Assembly (NCBI GenBank): GCA_905381055.1
Contig: CAJPUR010000003.1
Coordinates: 1-64,000 of the forward strand
Length of the DNA: 64,000 bases
Reading direction: 5' to 3'
DNA from: an uncultured Flavobacteriaceae bacterium
GTDB lineage: Bacteria > Bacteroidota > Bacteroidia > Flavobacteriales > Flavobacteriaceae
In this document: positions 56,140-64,000 of the stretch, in pieces
Layout: every line of letters begins with the position of its first letter
Numbering within the stretch: position 1 is the first letter of the stretch
Notes under the pieces: model-generated
The model's database searches: none
What the model was told of the DNA's origin: nothing
What the model saw: the letters and a program-made list of their open reading frames with translations, nothing else
Made by a program: the position numbers and the translations under genes

Positions 56140-57467
56140 TTAAAATTGGTTTTAAATTGTACTCTTCTATTTCTAGCTCTACTTATTGGGTTGTCATTTG
56201 AATCAATAGGTTCAGAATCTCCCTTGCCTATTGACTTCAATCTATTTTCATCTACTCCTAACTTGATCAAATAACTTTTTACACTTTCAGCTCTTTTAAC
56301 AGATAATAGCTGATTATATTCTTTGTTGCCATCAGATGAAGTATGTCCCTCAATTATAAGATTCCCATTAGGGTATTGATCTAAAAGCTCTTTAATTTGA
56401 TTAAGTATATTTATAGTTTTTTTTCCTAATATTCTATCACTTGATGCAGCAAAATTGATTGAGGACCCATATGTATTTAAAACTTCAATAATTTCATTCG
56501 GTACTTCTGGACAACCACCATTTTCTTTAGAACCAAATATTTCAGGACATTCATCATCTAGACCTAAAACCCCATCATTGTCTTGATCAGTTACTGGACA
56601 ACCATTATTTTCAATTAATCCAAATTCTAATGGACAATTGTCCTCAATATCAATAATATTGTCATTGTCTGAATCAGGACAACCATTTAACTCAACTTTA
56701 CCAGGATTTTCAGGACAAACATCGTTTTCATCAATTATACCATCTCCGTCAGTATCTGGACAACCGTCCATTTCAATAGCTCCATAAACATTTGGACATT
56801 TATCAATATTATCAGGGATTTGATCAGAATCAGTATCAGGACAACCACCAAATTCTGCTAAACCTGGGGTTTCAGGACATAGATCTTTTTTATCTGGAAT
56901 CCCATCTTTATCTAAATCATTTTTTCCTATTTTAAATGATATACCTACAAAATGTTGTAAATGTTTATACGATTTAATTTCGTCAGCATTCCTGTAGGAA
57001 GAACTTAAATTAAATCCAATTTTATTAGAAATTTTGAATTCTATGCCAATTCCGCCAAATGCAGTTTCAGAAACATCAAATGAAGGGAAAATTCCTTTTT
57101 TTTCTATGCCATCTTGAAAACTTGAAAATCCATAACCTGCAAAAAAATAGGGGCTTATTGATTTATCATTTAAAATAGAGTATTTTAAAAAACCATCAAT
57201 AGAGTAATAATCAAGGTTACTCGAAGGGTCTCCAATTTTTATTTTATTCATTGAATACTGAGTTCCAATTGAAATACCATTAAATAGATGTTTAGAAATA
57301 GAAACTGATGGAAGTCCAATAGCCATATCAGACAAAACATTTTTATCTTGAATGTTAATAAGGTTTATACCTGTTTTTATTTTCCAAGAATATGGAAATT
57401 CTTGAGAATAAAGTTTAAAAGATAAACTAAAAAACAGAATGATCAAAAAAATCTCTTTTCTTCTCAT
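56136..57467 (-). CDS. OmpA-family outer-membrane protein with thrombospondin type-3 repeats
   Basis: The protein has 443 residues. A signal peptide is at 1-21 ([14 protein letters not shown]), then an eight-strand barrel-like domain (about 22-175), then five calcium-binding TSP3 repeats (about 180-310; pattern DxDxDGxxDxxDxCPxxxG). The OmpA peptidoglycan-binding domain is at about 325-440 ([38 protein letters not shown]). It links the outer membrane to peptidoglycan. Calcium binding is inferred from the repeats. Its 3' end overlaps rpe. Confidence 0.93.
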   Translation of the reverse strand: MRRKEIFLIILFFSLSFKLYSQEFPYSWKIKTGINLINIQDKNVLSDMAIGLPSVSISKHLFNGISIGTQYSMNKIKIGDPSSNLDYYSIDGFLKYSILNDKSISPYFFAGYGFSSFQDGIEKKGIFPSFDVSETAFGGIGIEFKISNKIGFNLSSSYRNADEIKSYKHLQHFVGISFKIGKNDLDKDGIPDKKDLCPETPGLAEFGGCPDTDSDQIPDNIDKCPNVYGAIEMDGCPDTDGDGIIDENDVCPENPGKVELNGCPDSDNDNIIDIEDNCPLEFGLIENNGCPVTDQDNDGVLGLDDECPEIFGSKENGGCPEVPNEIIEVLNTYGSSINFAASSDRILGKKTINILNQIKELLDQYPNGNLIIEGHTSSDGNKEYNQLLSVKRAESVKSYLIKLGVDENRLKSIGKGDSEPIDSNDNPISRARNRRVQFKTNFN

Positions 57468-57558
57468 TTAATCTTATGAATAATTGCAAATTAACTTTTT
57501 TTTACCATTAAATAAAATTCATTTTAAATTCAAGTTTAAAAAGTCGATCAAAATTTAA

Positions 57559-57566
57559 TATTTTTG
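57559..57566 (+). promoter_or_regulatory. candidate -7 element of the nadABC promoter
   Basis: TATTTTTG fits TAnnTTTG and lies 32 bases before nadA. No TTG lies at proper spacing. Confidence 0.35.
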
Positions 57567-57598
57567 TAAAGTTATAATATTAGAATTTACAGCCTAAA

Positions 57599-58594
57599 AT
57601 GATGTTAAATAAAATAAAAGCTTTTAATAATTTAAACAAACTTGGATATTTAAATCTTCCAGTACCAAGTCAGGATAAGTTAATTGGAGAAATCTTAAAA
57701 TTAAAAATAAAAAAAAAGGCTGTTATTTTAGCTCACTATTACCAAAACGAAAAAATACAAGAACTTTCTGATTATCTTGGTGACAGTCTTTATTTAGCTC
57801 AAATTGCTAAAAAAATTAAATCTCCAATAATTGTTTTTGCAGGTGTTCACTTTATGGCTGAAACAGCAAAAATAATTAATCCTGAAAAAAAAGTTTTACT
57901 TCCTGATCTGAAAGCAGGGTGTTCATTAGCTGACTCTTGTCCTCCTGGTGAATTTAAAAAATTTATTAAAAAAACTAAAAACTCTATTGTTGTTTCATAT
58001 ATAAATTGCTCAGCTGAAATCAAATCATTAAGTGACATAGTATGTACCTCAAGTAATGCTGAAAAAATAATTAACTCAATTCCGAAAAAAAAGAATATTA
58101 TTTTTGCCCCTGATAGAAATTTAGGACAATATCTAATTAAAAAAACTGGAAGAAAAATGATTTTATGGGACGGTTCTTGCATAGTTCATGAAGCATTCTC
58201 TTTCGAAAAAATTATTTCCCTATTTAAAATTCACCCAAATTCAAAATTTATAGCTCATCCGGAAAGCCAATCTCATATTTTGGATATTGCCAACTTTATT
58301 GGTAGCACTTCAGCTTTATTAAATTTTGTCGAAAGAGACGATTCTGAAAGTTATATAGTTGCAACAGAGGCAGGAATATTACATGAAATGAAAAAAAAAT
58401 GTCCAGAAAAAAAATTCATTGCTGCACCTGTTGAAAATAGTTCTTGTAGTTGTAGCGAATGTGCTTATATGAAACTAAATACATTAGAAAAACTTTACCT
58501 TTGTTTAAAATATGAATTACCTGAAATTTTAATTGATCAAAAATTAATTAATACTGCAAAAAAACCAATAGAAAAAATGCTTTCTTTAAGTTAA
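57599..58594 (+). CDS. nadA: quinolinate synthase A
   Basis: NadA condenses iminoaspartate with dihydroxyacetone phosphate to quinolinate using a 4Fe-4S cluster. It has 331 residues; a second ATG one codon later is possible. LAHYYQNEKIQELSDYLGDS is the family start. Cysteines in KAGCSLADSCPPG, SCIVHEAF and ENSSCSCSECAYMKLNTLEK include the cluster ligands. It is first of the nadA-nadB-nadC run. Confidence 0.97.
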   Translation: MMLNKIKAFNNLNKLGYLNLPVPSQDKLIGEILKLKIKKKAVILAHYYQNEKIQELSDYLGDSLYLAQIAKKIKSPIIVFAGVHFMAETAKIINPEKKVLLPDLKAGCSLADSCPPGEFKKFIKKTKNSIVVSYINCSAEIKSLSDIVCTSSNAEKIINSIPKKKNIIFAPDRNLGQYLIKKTGRKMILWDGSCIVHEAFSFEKIISLFKIHPNSKFIAHPESQSHILDIANFIGSTSALLNFVERDDSESYIVATEAGILHEMKKKCPEKKFIAAPVENSSCSCSECAYMKLNTLEKLYLCLKYELPEILIDQKLINTAKKPIEKMLSLS

Positions 58595-58595
58595 T

Positions 58596-60152
58596 ATGAC
58601 AACAGATATACTTGTTATTGGTACAGGAATTTCAGGTTTAACTTATGCAATAAAAATAGCATTATTATCTCCTAACATAAAAGTAATTCTGATTTGTAAA
58701 AGCAAACTTGATGAGGGTAATACAAAATATGCTCAAGGTGGAATAGCCGTAGTTTCAAATTTTAAAGAAGATTCTTATGAAAAACATATAAATGACACTT
58801 TAATTGCAGGTGACGGTATGTGTAATAAAAAAGTTGTCGATTTTGTAGTGAAAGAAGGCGGAAAAAGACTGAAGGAATTAATTGATTGGGGTATTGAGTT
58901 TGATAAAGAAAATAAAAATAAATTAGATCTTGGAAGAGAAGGTGGTCACTCAGCCCAAAGAATTGTGCACCATAAAGACCATTCTGGTTCTGAGATTATT
59001 AGAGCTTTAATTGAAAAAATTAAAAGTTTAAAAAACATAGAATACTTAGAAAACCATCTACTTGTAGACCTAATTACTGATCATCACATTGGAAATGTTC
59101 CAAAAAGATGCTATGGTGCATATGTAATTTCAATAACTGACGAAAAAATAATCAAAATCACATCTAAAATTTCTGTATTATCAACGGGTGGTGCTGGACA
59201 ATTATTTGAATTTACAACAAACCCCAAGGGTGCGACTGGAGATGGACTTGGAGCAGCTTACAGGGCAAAAGTTCAAATTAAAAATTTACCATATGTTCAA
59301 TTTCATCCTACTATGCTCTATTCAAATGTAAATGATGATACTTTTCTAATTACTGAGGCAATAAGAGGTAAGGGGGCTAAACTAAAAAATATTAATGGAG
59401 AAAGATTTATGCACAAATATGATTCTAGAGAGGAACTTGCTTCTAGAGACATTGTTTCAAGAGCAATTTCATCCGAAATGAAAAAAAATGACTCCAAATA
59501 CGTATTACTAGATTCGACTAATATTAAAAAAGAAATTTTTAAAAAAAACTTTCCTAAAATTTTCGAAACTTGTAAATCGATTAATTGTAATCCACTTAAA
59601 AATCCTATTCCAGTCGTTCCTGCAGCTCACTATTTTTGTGGAGGGATTGAAGTTGATATTTACGGTAGAACAAATCTAAATGGACTTTATTCTATTGGAG
59701 AATGTAGTTATACTGGATTGCACGGTTCAAACAGACTAGCCTCAAATTCTTTATTAGAATCAATCGTTTTTTCTCATAGGGCTGCTAAAATTTCAATTAA
59801 AGAAATTGAAAATCTTGATATTGAAGAGAAAATATTTAATTCAATTCCTAAATGGAATGGAAAACAATCTATTTCCAATGAAGAACTGAAAATTATTTTT
59901 GAATTAAAATTACAATTGCAAAGAATAATGAGTAAAGAAGTTTCGATATTTAAAACAATAAATGGATTAAAACTGGCTGAAAAAAAATTAAAAAATTTAT
60001 ATGAGAAAACTTTAAAACTTTATAATGAAAAAAAATTGACTCCCCAATTATGTGAATTAAGAAATATGGTTAGTGTATCATATTTATTAATAAAACAATC
60101 ATTAGAAATTAAATTCAATAGTGGAGTTTTTTTTAATCAAGACTATGAATAG
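58596..60152 (+). CDS. nadB: L-aspartate oxidase
   Basis: NadB oxidises aspartate to iminoaspartate with FAD. It has 518 residues: the FAD motif GTGISGLTYAIKIAL, NTKYAQGGIAVV, GREGGHSAQRIVHHKDHSG, and LHGSNRLASNSLLE near 380-393. It starts one base after nadA and overlaps nadC. Confidence 0.97.
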   Translation: MTTDILVIGTGISGLTYAIKIALLSPNIKVILICKSKLDEGNTKYAQGGIAVVSNFKEDSYEKHINDTLIAGDGMCNKKVVDFVVKEGGKRLKELIDWGIEFDKENKNKLDLGREGGHSAQRIVHHKDHSGSEIIRALIEKIKSLKNIEYLENHLLVDLITDHHIGNVPKRCYGAYVISITDEKIIKITSKISVLSTGGAGQLFEFTTNPKGATGDGLGAAYRAKVQIKNLPYVQFHPTMLYSNVNDDTFLITEAIRGKGAKLKNINGERFMHKYDSREELASRDIVSRAISSEMKKNDSKYVLLDSTNIKKEIFKKNFPKIFETCKSINCNPLKNPIPVVPAAHYFCGGIEVDIYGRTNLNGLYSIGECSYTGLHGSNRLASNSLLESIVFSHRAAKISIKEIENLDIEEKIFNSIPKWNGKQSISNEELKIIFELKLQLQRIMSKEVSIFKTINGLKLAEKKLKNLYEKTLKLYNEKKLTPQLCELRNMVSVSYLLIKQSLEIKFNSGVFFNQDYE

Positions 60153-61008
60153 TGATTTTTATAAAAAATATAATCTAGAAATCCATAAGTTCATTGATAA
60201 TGCTATAAATGAGGATTTAGGAGAGGTGGATCATTCGAATATGACTCTCTCGCAATTGAATTCGAAGGTTACTTTTGGGATTTACTCTAAAGAGCCATGT
60301 GTAATTGCAGGTTTACAATTAACCGAAAAAATTATTGAAAGACAAAATAATTTTATAAAATTTAAATTCTTAGTTAAAGAGGGTTCAATAATAGGAGCAA
60401 ATAAAAAAATTCTTACGCTTGAAGGTAATATAAGTAATATACTTTCAATTGAAAGATTAATAATAAATTGTATGCAAAGAATGAGTGGAATTGCAACACT
60501 TACGAGGTATTTATTAAAAAAAATTTCTCATACTCAATGTAAAATTATGGACACAAGAAAAACTACTCCTAATTTTAGATATCCAGAAAAATGGGCAGTT
60601 CTAATAGGTGGGGGATATAACCATAGAATGGGCTTGTTTGATTCGATCATGATTAAAGACACTCATATTGATGCTTGTGGATCAATTTCTAAAGTTCTTG
60701 AAAAAACGAAAAAATATATAATTTCAAAAGATTTAAAAATACCTGTAATTGTTGAAGCTAGAAATATAAATGAAATTAAAAATTGCTTAAAATTTGATTG
60801 GATTGATCGCATATTACTTGATAACATGAATGTAAGACAAATTAAACATGCATTAAAATTAATAAATAATAAAATAAAAACTGAAGCTTCTGGAAATATT
60901 ACTAGCAAGAATATAGTTAAAATTGCAGAGACAGGAGTTGACTACATTTCTATCGGAGCACTTACCCACTCCTATAAATCGGTTGATTTTAGTATGAAAG
61001 TGATTTAA
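60145..61008 (+). CDS. nadC: nicotinate-nucleotide pyrophosphorylase (carboxylating)
   Basis: NadC makes nicotinate mononucleotide from quinolinate and PRPP. I chose the ATG at 60145 (287 residues), which overlaps the nadB stop by eight bases; an upstream GTG is less likely. Signatures: MDTRKTTPNFRYPEKWAV, GGGYNHRMGLFDSIMIKD, and EASGNITSKNIVKIAETGVD. The three nad genes give the full route from aspartate. Confidence 0.97.
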   Translation: MNSDFYKKYNLEIHKFIDNAINEDLGEVDHSNMTLSQLNSKVTFGIYSKEPCVIAGLQLTEKIIERQNNFIKFKFLVKEGSIIGANKKILTLEGNISNILSIERLIINCMQRMSGIATLTRYLLKKISHTQCKIMDTRKTTPNFRYPEKWAVLIGGGYNHRMGLFDSIMIKDTHIDACGSISKVLEKTKKYIISKDLKIPVIVEARNINEIKNCLKFDWIDRILLDNMNVRQIKHALKLINNKIKTEASGNITSKNIVKIAETGVDYISIGALTHSYKSVDFSMKVI

Positions 61009-61009
61009 A

Positions 61010-61597
61010 TTAAAAATCAATTCCACCAGAATAATCAGAAAAATCAAATTCAAAAAATTCAAAAACTGTATTCTTATTATTAATAGAAATCGGAATTCTT
61101 ACTCTTATTTTCTTTTTTTCTTTCAACAAATCAATTAGAACTTCATCTTTTAATTCCATTACAAAAGAATTACTGGTAGAATAAGAACCCTTCAATTCTA
61201 AAAATTCATCATTTTCATCAATTTGAATTTTAATTGGACAAATATTCAAACAATTAGGAAATTTAAACTCCATGGAATCCATACTTGTATTTTGTAAAAA
61301 AACTCCAATAATTTCATCTTTATCTTCACCTTTTTTTTCATATTTGAAATAAATACCTATGCTATGAGCAACTTCTTCTTTTGAGTTTTTGATTGAAATG
61401 GCATTAAATTTAGTAGGTGAAATTTTACCAATAGTATAAAAAGGAATTTCAAAATCTGAATTGTCACTTTTTTTAAGGTCATAAATCCAATCATTTTTTA
61501 AGTATACACCATCAGAAATTTCAATTTTATCTGATTCATAATTAATACACGAAAAAAACAAACAAAAACCTAAAAGAAAAAATTTAATCTTTAGCAT
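61010..61597 (-). CDS. unknown small lipoprotein
   Basis: I do not recognise this 195-residue protein. It has a clear lipoprotein signal (FFLLGFCLFFSC, C17 as the lipid-bearing residue). The mature part is acidic and beta-rich with blocks such as YTIGKISPTKFNAISI, VAHSIGIYFKY and SNSFVMELKDE. It is convergent with nadC (stops about two bases apart) and divergent from the oxidoreductase gene across 75 bases. It is likely attached to the outer or inner membrane; function is unknown. Confidence 0.75.
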   Translation of the reverse strand: MLKIKFFLLGFCLFFSCINYESDKIEISDGVYLKNDWIYDLKKSDNSDFEIPFYTIGKISPTKFNAISIKNSKEEVAHSIGIYFKYEKKGEDKDEIIGVFLQNTSMDSMEFKFPNCLNICPIKIQIDENDEFLELKGSYSTSNSFVMELKDEVLIDLLKEKKKIRVRIPISINNKNTVFEFFEFDFSDYSGGIDF

Positions 61598-61672
61598 TTT
61601 TAAATTTTTAAATAAAATGAAAAATACAAAATCTTTAAAAGATTAAATTATTATATTTAAAAAAAAAAAACA

Positions 61673-63013
61673 ATGAATAAAAGAGAATTTATAAAAAAAA
61701 CGGCATTCTTGTCTTCGCTACCCTTTTTACCTAGTCCCCTATGGGCATCAAAAAAATCTAAACGCTTGAAAACAGCTTTTATTGGAGTTGGAGGAATGCA
61801 AGGCCTTTTTGATTTACAAAGTATTGCATCCCATAAAGATGTTGACGTAGTTGCCTTATGTGATGTTGATGAAACTGAATTATCTAAAGCTCATAAAATC
61901 TTCCCTGATGCTGAAATATTTTCAGACTATAGAAAAATGTTTAAGAAAATTTCAAATAAAATTGATGCAGTTTCTATTTCTACACCAGACCATACTCACG
62001 CCCCAGCATCCATATTAGCAATGAAAAAAGGTAAAGCAGTTTATTGTCAAAAACCACTTACTCACTACGTTTCTGAGTCAAGAGAAATGTTAAAACTTGC
62101 TAATGAAAAAAAATTAGTTACTCAAATGGGTATACAAGTCCATTCTTTTTATGACTATAAACTAGCTACTTTTTTGATTCAATCAGGTATAATTGGCAAA
62201 GTCAAAAGAGTTAGAGCATGGTGTAACAAGAGTTGGGGTTATGACGGCCCAATACCTGATGGGAAAGATGATATTCCAAAAAATTTAGATTGGAATTTAT
62301 GGTTAGGCACTGCAAAAGAGAGACCCTATAAAAAGAATTTTTATCATCCAGCAAATTGGAGAAAAATTGTGGATTATGGCTGTGGTACCCTAGGAGATAT
62401 GGGCGTACATATCTTTGATACTCCTTATAATGCCCTTAATTTAGACGTTCCTTTTACAATAAGAAATGAATGTCGTGAACCAAATAATTTTGGTTTTCCT
62501 GAAAATAATGAGGTTAAATACGAATTCCCAGGAACTAAATTTACCTATGAAACACTAGAATGGATTTGGAGTGATGGGATTAATGCTCCCAAAGCAAATA
62601 GTGAATTAAATCTTCCAGATAATGATTCACTTCCAGAACAAGGAGCTATGTTTATTGGTGAAAAAGGAAGACTACTTTTACCTCATTTTATGCAATTACC
62701 TAAACTAATAATTGATAATGAGTATAAAGATTTAAATTTAAAAAATTATAAAAATATTAATTCAGTGGGTGAACCAATAAGAAACTATGAATCAGAAAGT
62801 GTTAAACATTATCACCAATTTGTTGATGCTTGCCTGGGAAAAGATAAAACGTCTGCCCCATTTTCTTATTCTTCAAGACTTACTGAAACTATACTTTTAG
62901 GGGTGATAGCAGGAAGATTTCCAAATAAAACACTTCACTGGGATTCAAAAAAAGGTGAATTTAGAGAAAAAGAAGCAAATAAATATTTAAATTCAAGCTA
63001 TAGATCTTTTTGA
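61673..63013 (+). CDS. exported Gfo/Idh/MocA-family oxidoreductase
   Basis: The protein has 446 residues with an N-terminal export signal (MNKREFIKKTAFLSSLPFLP). The signal has a KR pair and not the canonical Tat RR, so Tat export of the folded NAD(P)-bound enzyme is possible but not proven. The Rossmann start is TAFIGVGGMQG, and YCQKPLTHYVSE holds the conserved lysine of the EKP motif, with Q for E. A middle segment (NWRKIVDYGCGTLGDMGVH) gives a possible catalytic GD..H. Secreted members of this family in Bacteroidota act on sugars or inositols; the substrate is unknown. Confidence 0.88.
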   Translation: MNKREFIKKTAFLSSLPFLPSPLWASKKSKRLKTAFIGVGGMQGLFDLQSIASHKDVDVVALCDVDETELSKAHKIFPDAEIFSDYRKMFKKISNKIDAVSISTPDHTHAPASILAMKKGKAVYCQKPLTHYVSESREMLKLANEKKLVTQMGIQVHSFYDYKLATFLIQSGIIGKVKRVRAWCNKSWGYDGPIPDGKDDIPKNLDWNLWLGTAKERPYKKNFYHPANWRKIVDYGCGTLGDMGVHIFDTPYNALNLDVPFTIRNECREPNNFGFPENNEVKYEFPGTKFTYETLEWIWSDGINAPKANSELNLPDNDSLPEQGAMFIGEKGRLLLPHFMQLPKLIIDNEYKDLNLKNYKNINSVGEPIRNYESESVKHYHQFVDACLGKDKTSAPFSYSSRLTETILLGVIAGRFPNKTLHWDSKKGEFREKEANKYLNSSYRSF

Positions 63014-63047
63014 TAATTAAAATATTATCAGATTATTTTAAAAAAAG

Positions 63048-63121
63048 TGAGGTAGGGAGGATTCGAACCCCCAACCAACGGAGCCGAAATCCGTCATTCT
63101 ATCCAGTTGAACTACTACCCC
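63048..63121 (-). tRNA. tRNA-Arg (anticodon TCG)
   Basis: On the minus strand the acceptor GGGGTAG pairs with CTACCTC, the D-stem GTTC with GAAT, the anticodon stem ACGGA with TCCGT, and the T-stem GGGGG with CCCTC around TTCGAAT. The seven-base anticodon loop TTTCGGC gives anticodon TCG, reading CGA and other CGN codons. No CCA is encoded. Length is 74 bases with the discriminator. Confidence 0.95.
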
Positions 63122-63137
63122 AATTTAAATTATTTAT

Positions 63138-63590
63138 TTACTTTAATTTATTTTTTACAATCATCGAAATAGTTTTACCATCAGCTTTACCAGAAAGTTT
63201 TTTATTGGCAATTGCCATAACTTTTCCCATATCTTTCATACTTTGAGCCTTAATTTCTTCTATTATTTCAATTACAACTTTTTCAATTTCATCAAAGGAA
63301 ATTTGCTTTGGTAAAAAAGATTGAATTACAACTGCTTGAGACTCCTCTAATTCAGCTAAATCTATTCTATTTTGATTTCTATAAATAAGAGCACTTTCCT
63401 TTCTTTGTTTTACCAATCTTTGCAACAATTTAATTTCTTGTTCAATTGATAAATCTTTGCCTTGAAAATCCGAAGAAGTTTTAAATAATATAATTGCGGA
63501 TTTTATAGCTCTTAAAGATTCAAGTTTTAATGAATTTTTTGACTTTATTGCAATTTTTAATTCTTCATTTAATTTACTTAGAAATGACAT
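63138..63590 (-). CDS. yqeY: GatB/YqeY-domain protein
   Basis: The protein has 150 residues and is all helical. The YqeY domain resembles the tail of GatB and is thought to bind tRNA. Text includes LRAIKSAIILFK, LQRLVKQRKESALIYR, and MKDMGKVMAIANKKLSGKADGKTIS. Its exact role is unknown in most bacteria. It follows ftsZ on the same strand by 14 bases. Confidence 0.93.
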   Translation of the reverse strand: MSFLSKLNEELKIAIKSKNSLKLESLRAIKSAIILFKTSSDFQGKDLSIEQEIKLLQRLVKQRKESALIYRNQNRIDLAELEESQAVVIQSFLPKQISFDEIEKVVIEIIEEIKAQSMKDMGKVMAIANKKLSGKADGKTISMIVKNKLK

Positions 63591-63604
63591 ATTTAGTATA
63601 TTAA

Positions 63605-64000
63605 TTAATCAACATTATCGTGTAAAAAAGAATTATTTGATCTTAATTGAATTTCATCGTTAGAGTCATTATCAATGGTCATTTGGGATGATTGTTGATT
63701 ATCATTTTTGCTTTCAATTTCCAAACCCATTCTTTTATATGCAGGTTGATTTTCAATCTCTTCAATTTTAGATAAATTTGAATTAAATGAATAATTAAAT
63801 TTCTTTAATTGCTCTCTTCTTTTTTCATTTTCTTTGATTAAACTTTGATCAATTTTACTTTCAAAAGGATTTATTTTGATATTATCTTCTTGTTCATTTT
63901 CTCCTGTTTTTTCAGATTTGACTTGATCCTGAGTGTTTTTAAAATCATTCTTTTCTTTTTTTTCAAAATTAATCTCACTTGAATTTTCAACAATAATATT
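63605..64000 (-). CDS. ftsZ: cell division protein FtsZ, C-terminal part (N-terminus outside window)
   Basis: The frame is open from the right edge to a TAA at 63605-63607 (131 residues seen). The GTPase domain is outside. The seen part is a charged, Lys/Glu/Asn-rich linker, then IENQPAYKRMGLE and the C-terminal LRSNNSFLHDNVD, both typical of flavobacterial FtsZ. The conserved end is where membrane tethers such as FtsA bind. yqeY follows. The linker is long and low-complexity, as usual. Confidence 0.9.
   Translation of the reverse strand, partial: NIIVENSSEINFEKKEKNDFKNTQDQVKSEKTGENEQEDNIKINPFESKIDQSLIKENEKRREQLKKFNYSFNSNLSKIEEIENQPAYKRMGLEIESKNDNQQSSQMTIDNDSNDEIQLRSNNSFLHDNVD

Noticed and set aside
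63010-63246. Plus-strand 78-residue frame with VGRIRTPNQRSRNPS
   Set aside because: This is the translated reverse complement of the tRNA-Arg gene, a well-known false protein; it then runs antisense to yqeY.
1-64000. CRISPR arrays, insertion sequences, prophage, toxin-antitoxin or defence genes
   Set aside because: No regularly spaced repeats, transposase motifs, integrase, phage structural genes or restriction-type motifs were seen; gene content is core and base composition is even.

Overview
The window is 64 kb of AT-rich, tightly packed bacterial chromosome from a marine member of the Bacteroidota, most likely family Flavobacteriaceae. The evidence is a SusC/SusD pair, the type IX secretion protein PorT, an FtsZ tail of flavobacterial form, a short 287-residue primary sigma factor, several promoters of the Bacteroidota form (TTG, about 19 bases, TAnnTTTG), almost no Shine-Dalgarno sequences, and a green-tuned proteorhodopsin next to blh, the gene for the enzyme that makes its retinal. 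Genus and species cannot be told from the sequence alone.

Layout. Positions 1-2222 (minus) are the first 740 codons of a large secreted repeat protein that runs off the left edge. Positions 2.3-9.6 kb hold mixed housekeeping genes: a cysteine synthase family enzyme, a LolC/E-type permease, a NamZ-type muramidase, queE, an unknown membrane protein, folD and ffh. Positions 9.6-11.5 kb hold the light module: blh and proteorhodopsin, transcribed divergently from a 190-base region. Positions 11.5-17.6 kb hold argS, an unknown 146-residue protein, and a carA-eno-gltA run.

Positions 17.7-34.6 kb are one uninterrupted minus-strand run of 32 translation and secretion genes (str, S10, spc and alpha operons joined: rpsL to rplQ). 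It has a clear promoter upstream of rpsL and a hairpin terminator after rplQ. Positions 34.7-36.2 kb hold pabC and pabB. Positions 36.4-41.5 kb hold an isolated SusC/SusD nutrient-uptake pair plus a small unknown envelope protein, followed by rlmB.

Positions 42.3-45.1 kb hold trkA-trkH (potassium uptake). Positions 45.2-50 kb hold ubiE/menG, porT, a second SPOUT methyltransferase and a TamL-like outer-membrane assembly lipoprotein. Positions 50-56 kb hold fba, accD, rpsO, pnp, rpoD and rpe. Positions 56-64 kb hold an OmpA/TSP3 protein, the nadA-nadB-nadC operon, a small lipoprotein, a secreted Gfo/Idh/MocA oxidoreductase, tRNA-Arg(TCG), yqeY and the C-terminus of ftsZ.

Most of the window is conserved core genome. 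I found no CRISPR array, insertion sequence, phage, toxin-antitoxin or defence system, and no convincing new multi-gene system. The most interesting points are the light module and its promoter, the loss of classical zinc-binding cysteines in L36, S14, S4 and AccD, the orphan SusCD unit with its unknown third gene, starts on TTG codons, a pair of divergent start codons two bases apart, and several strong inverted repeats.
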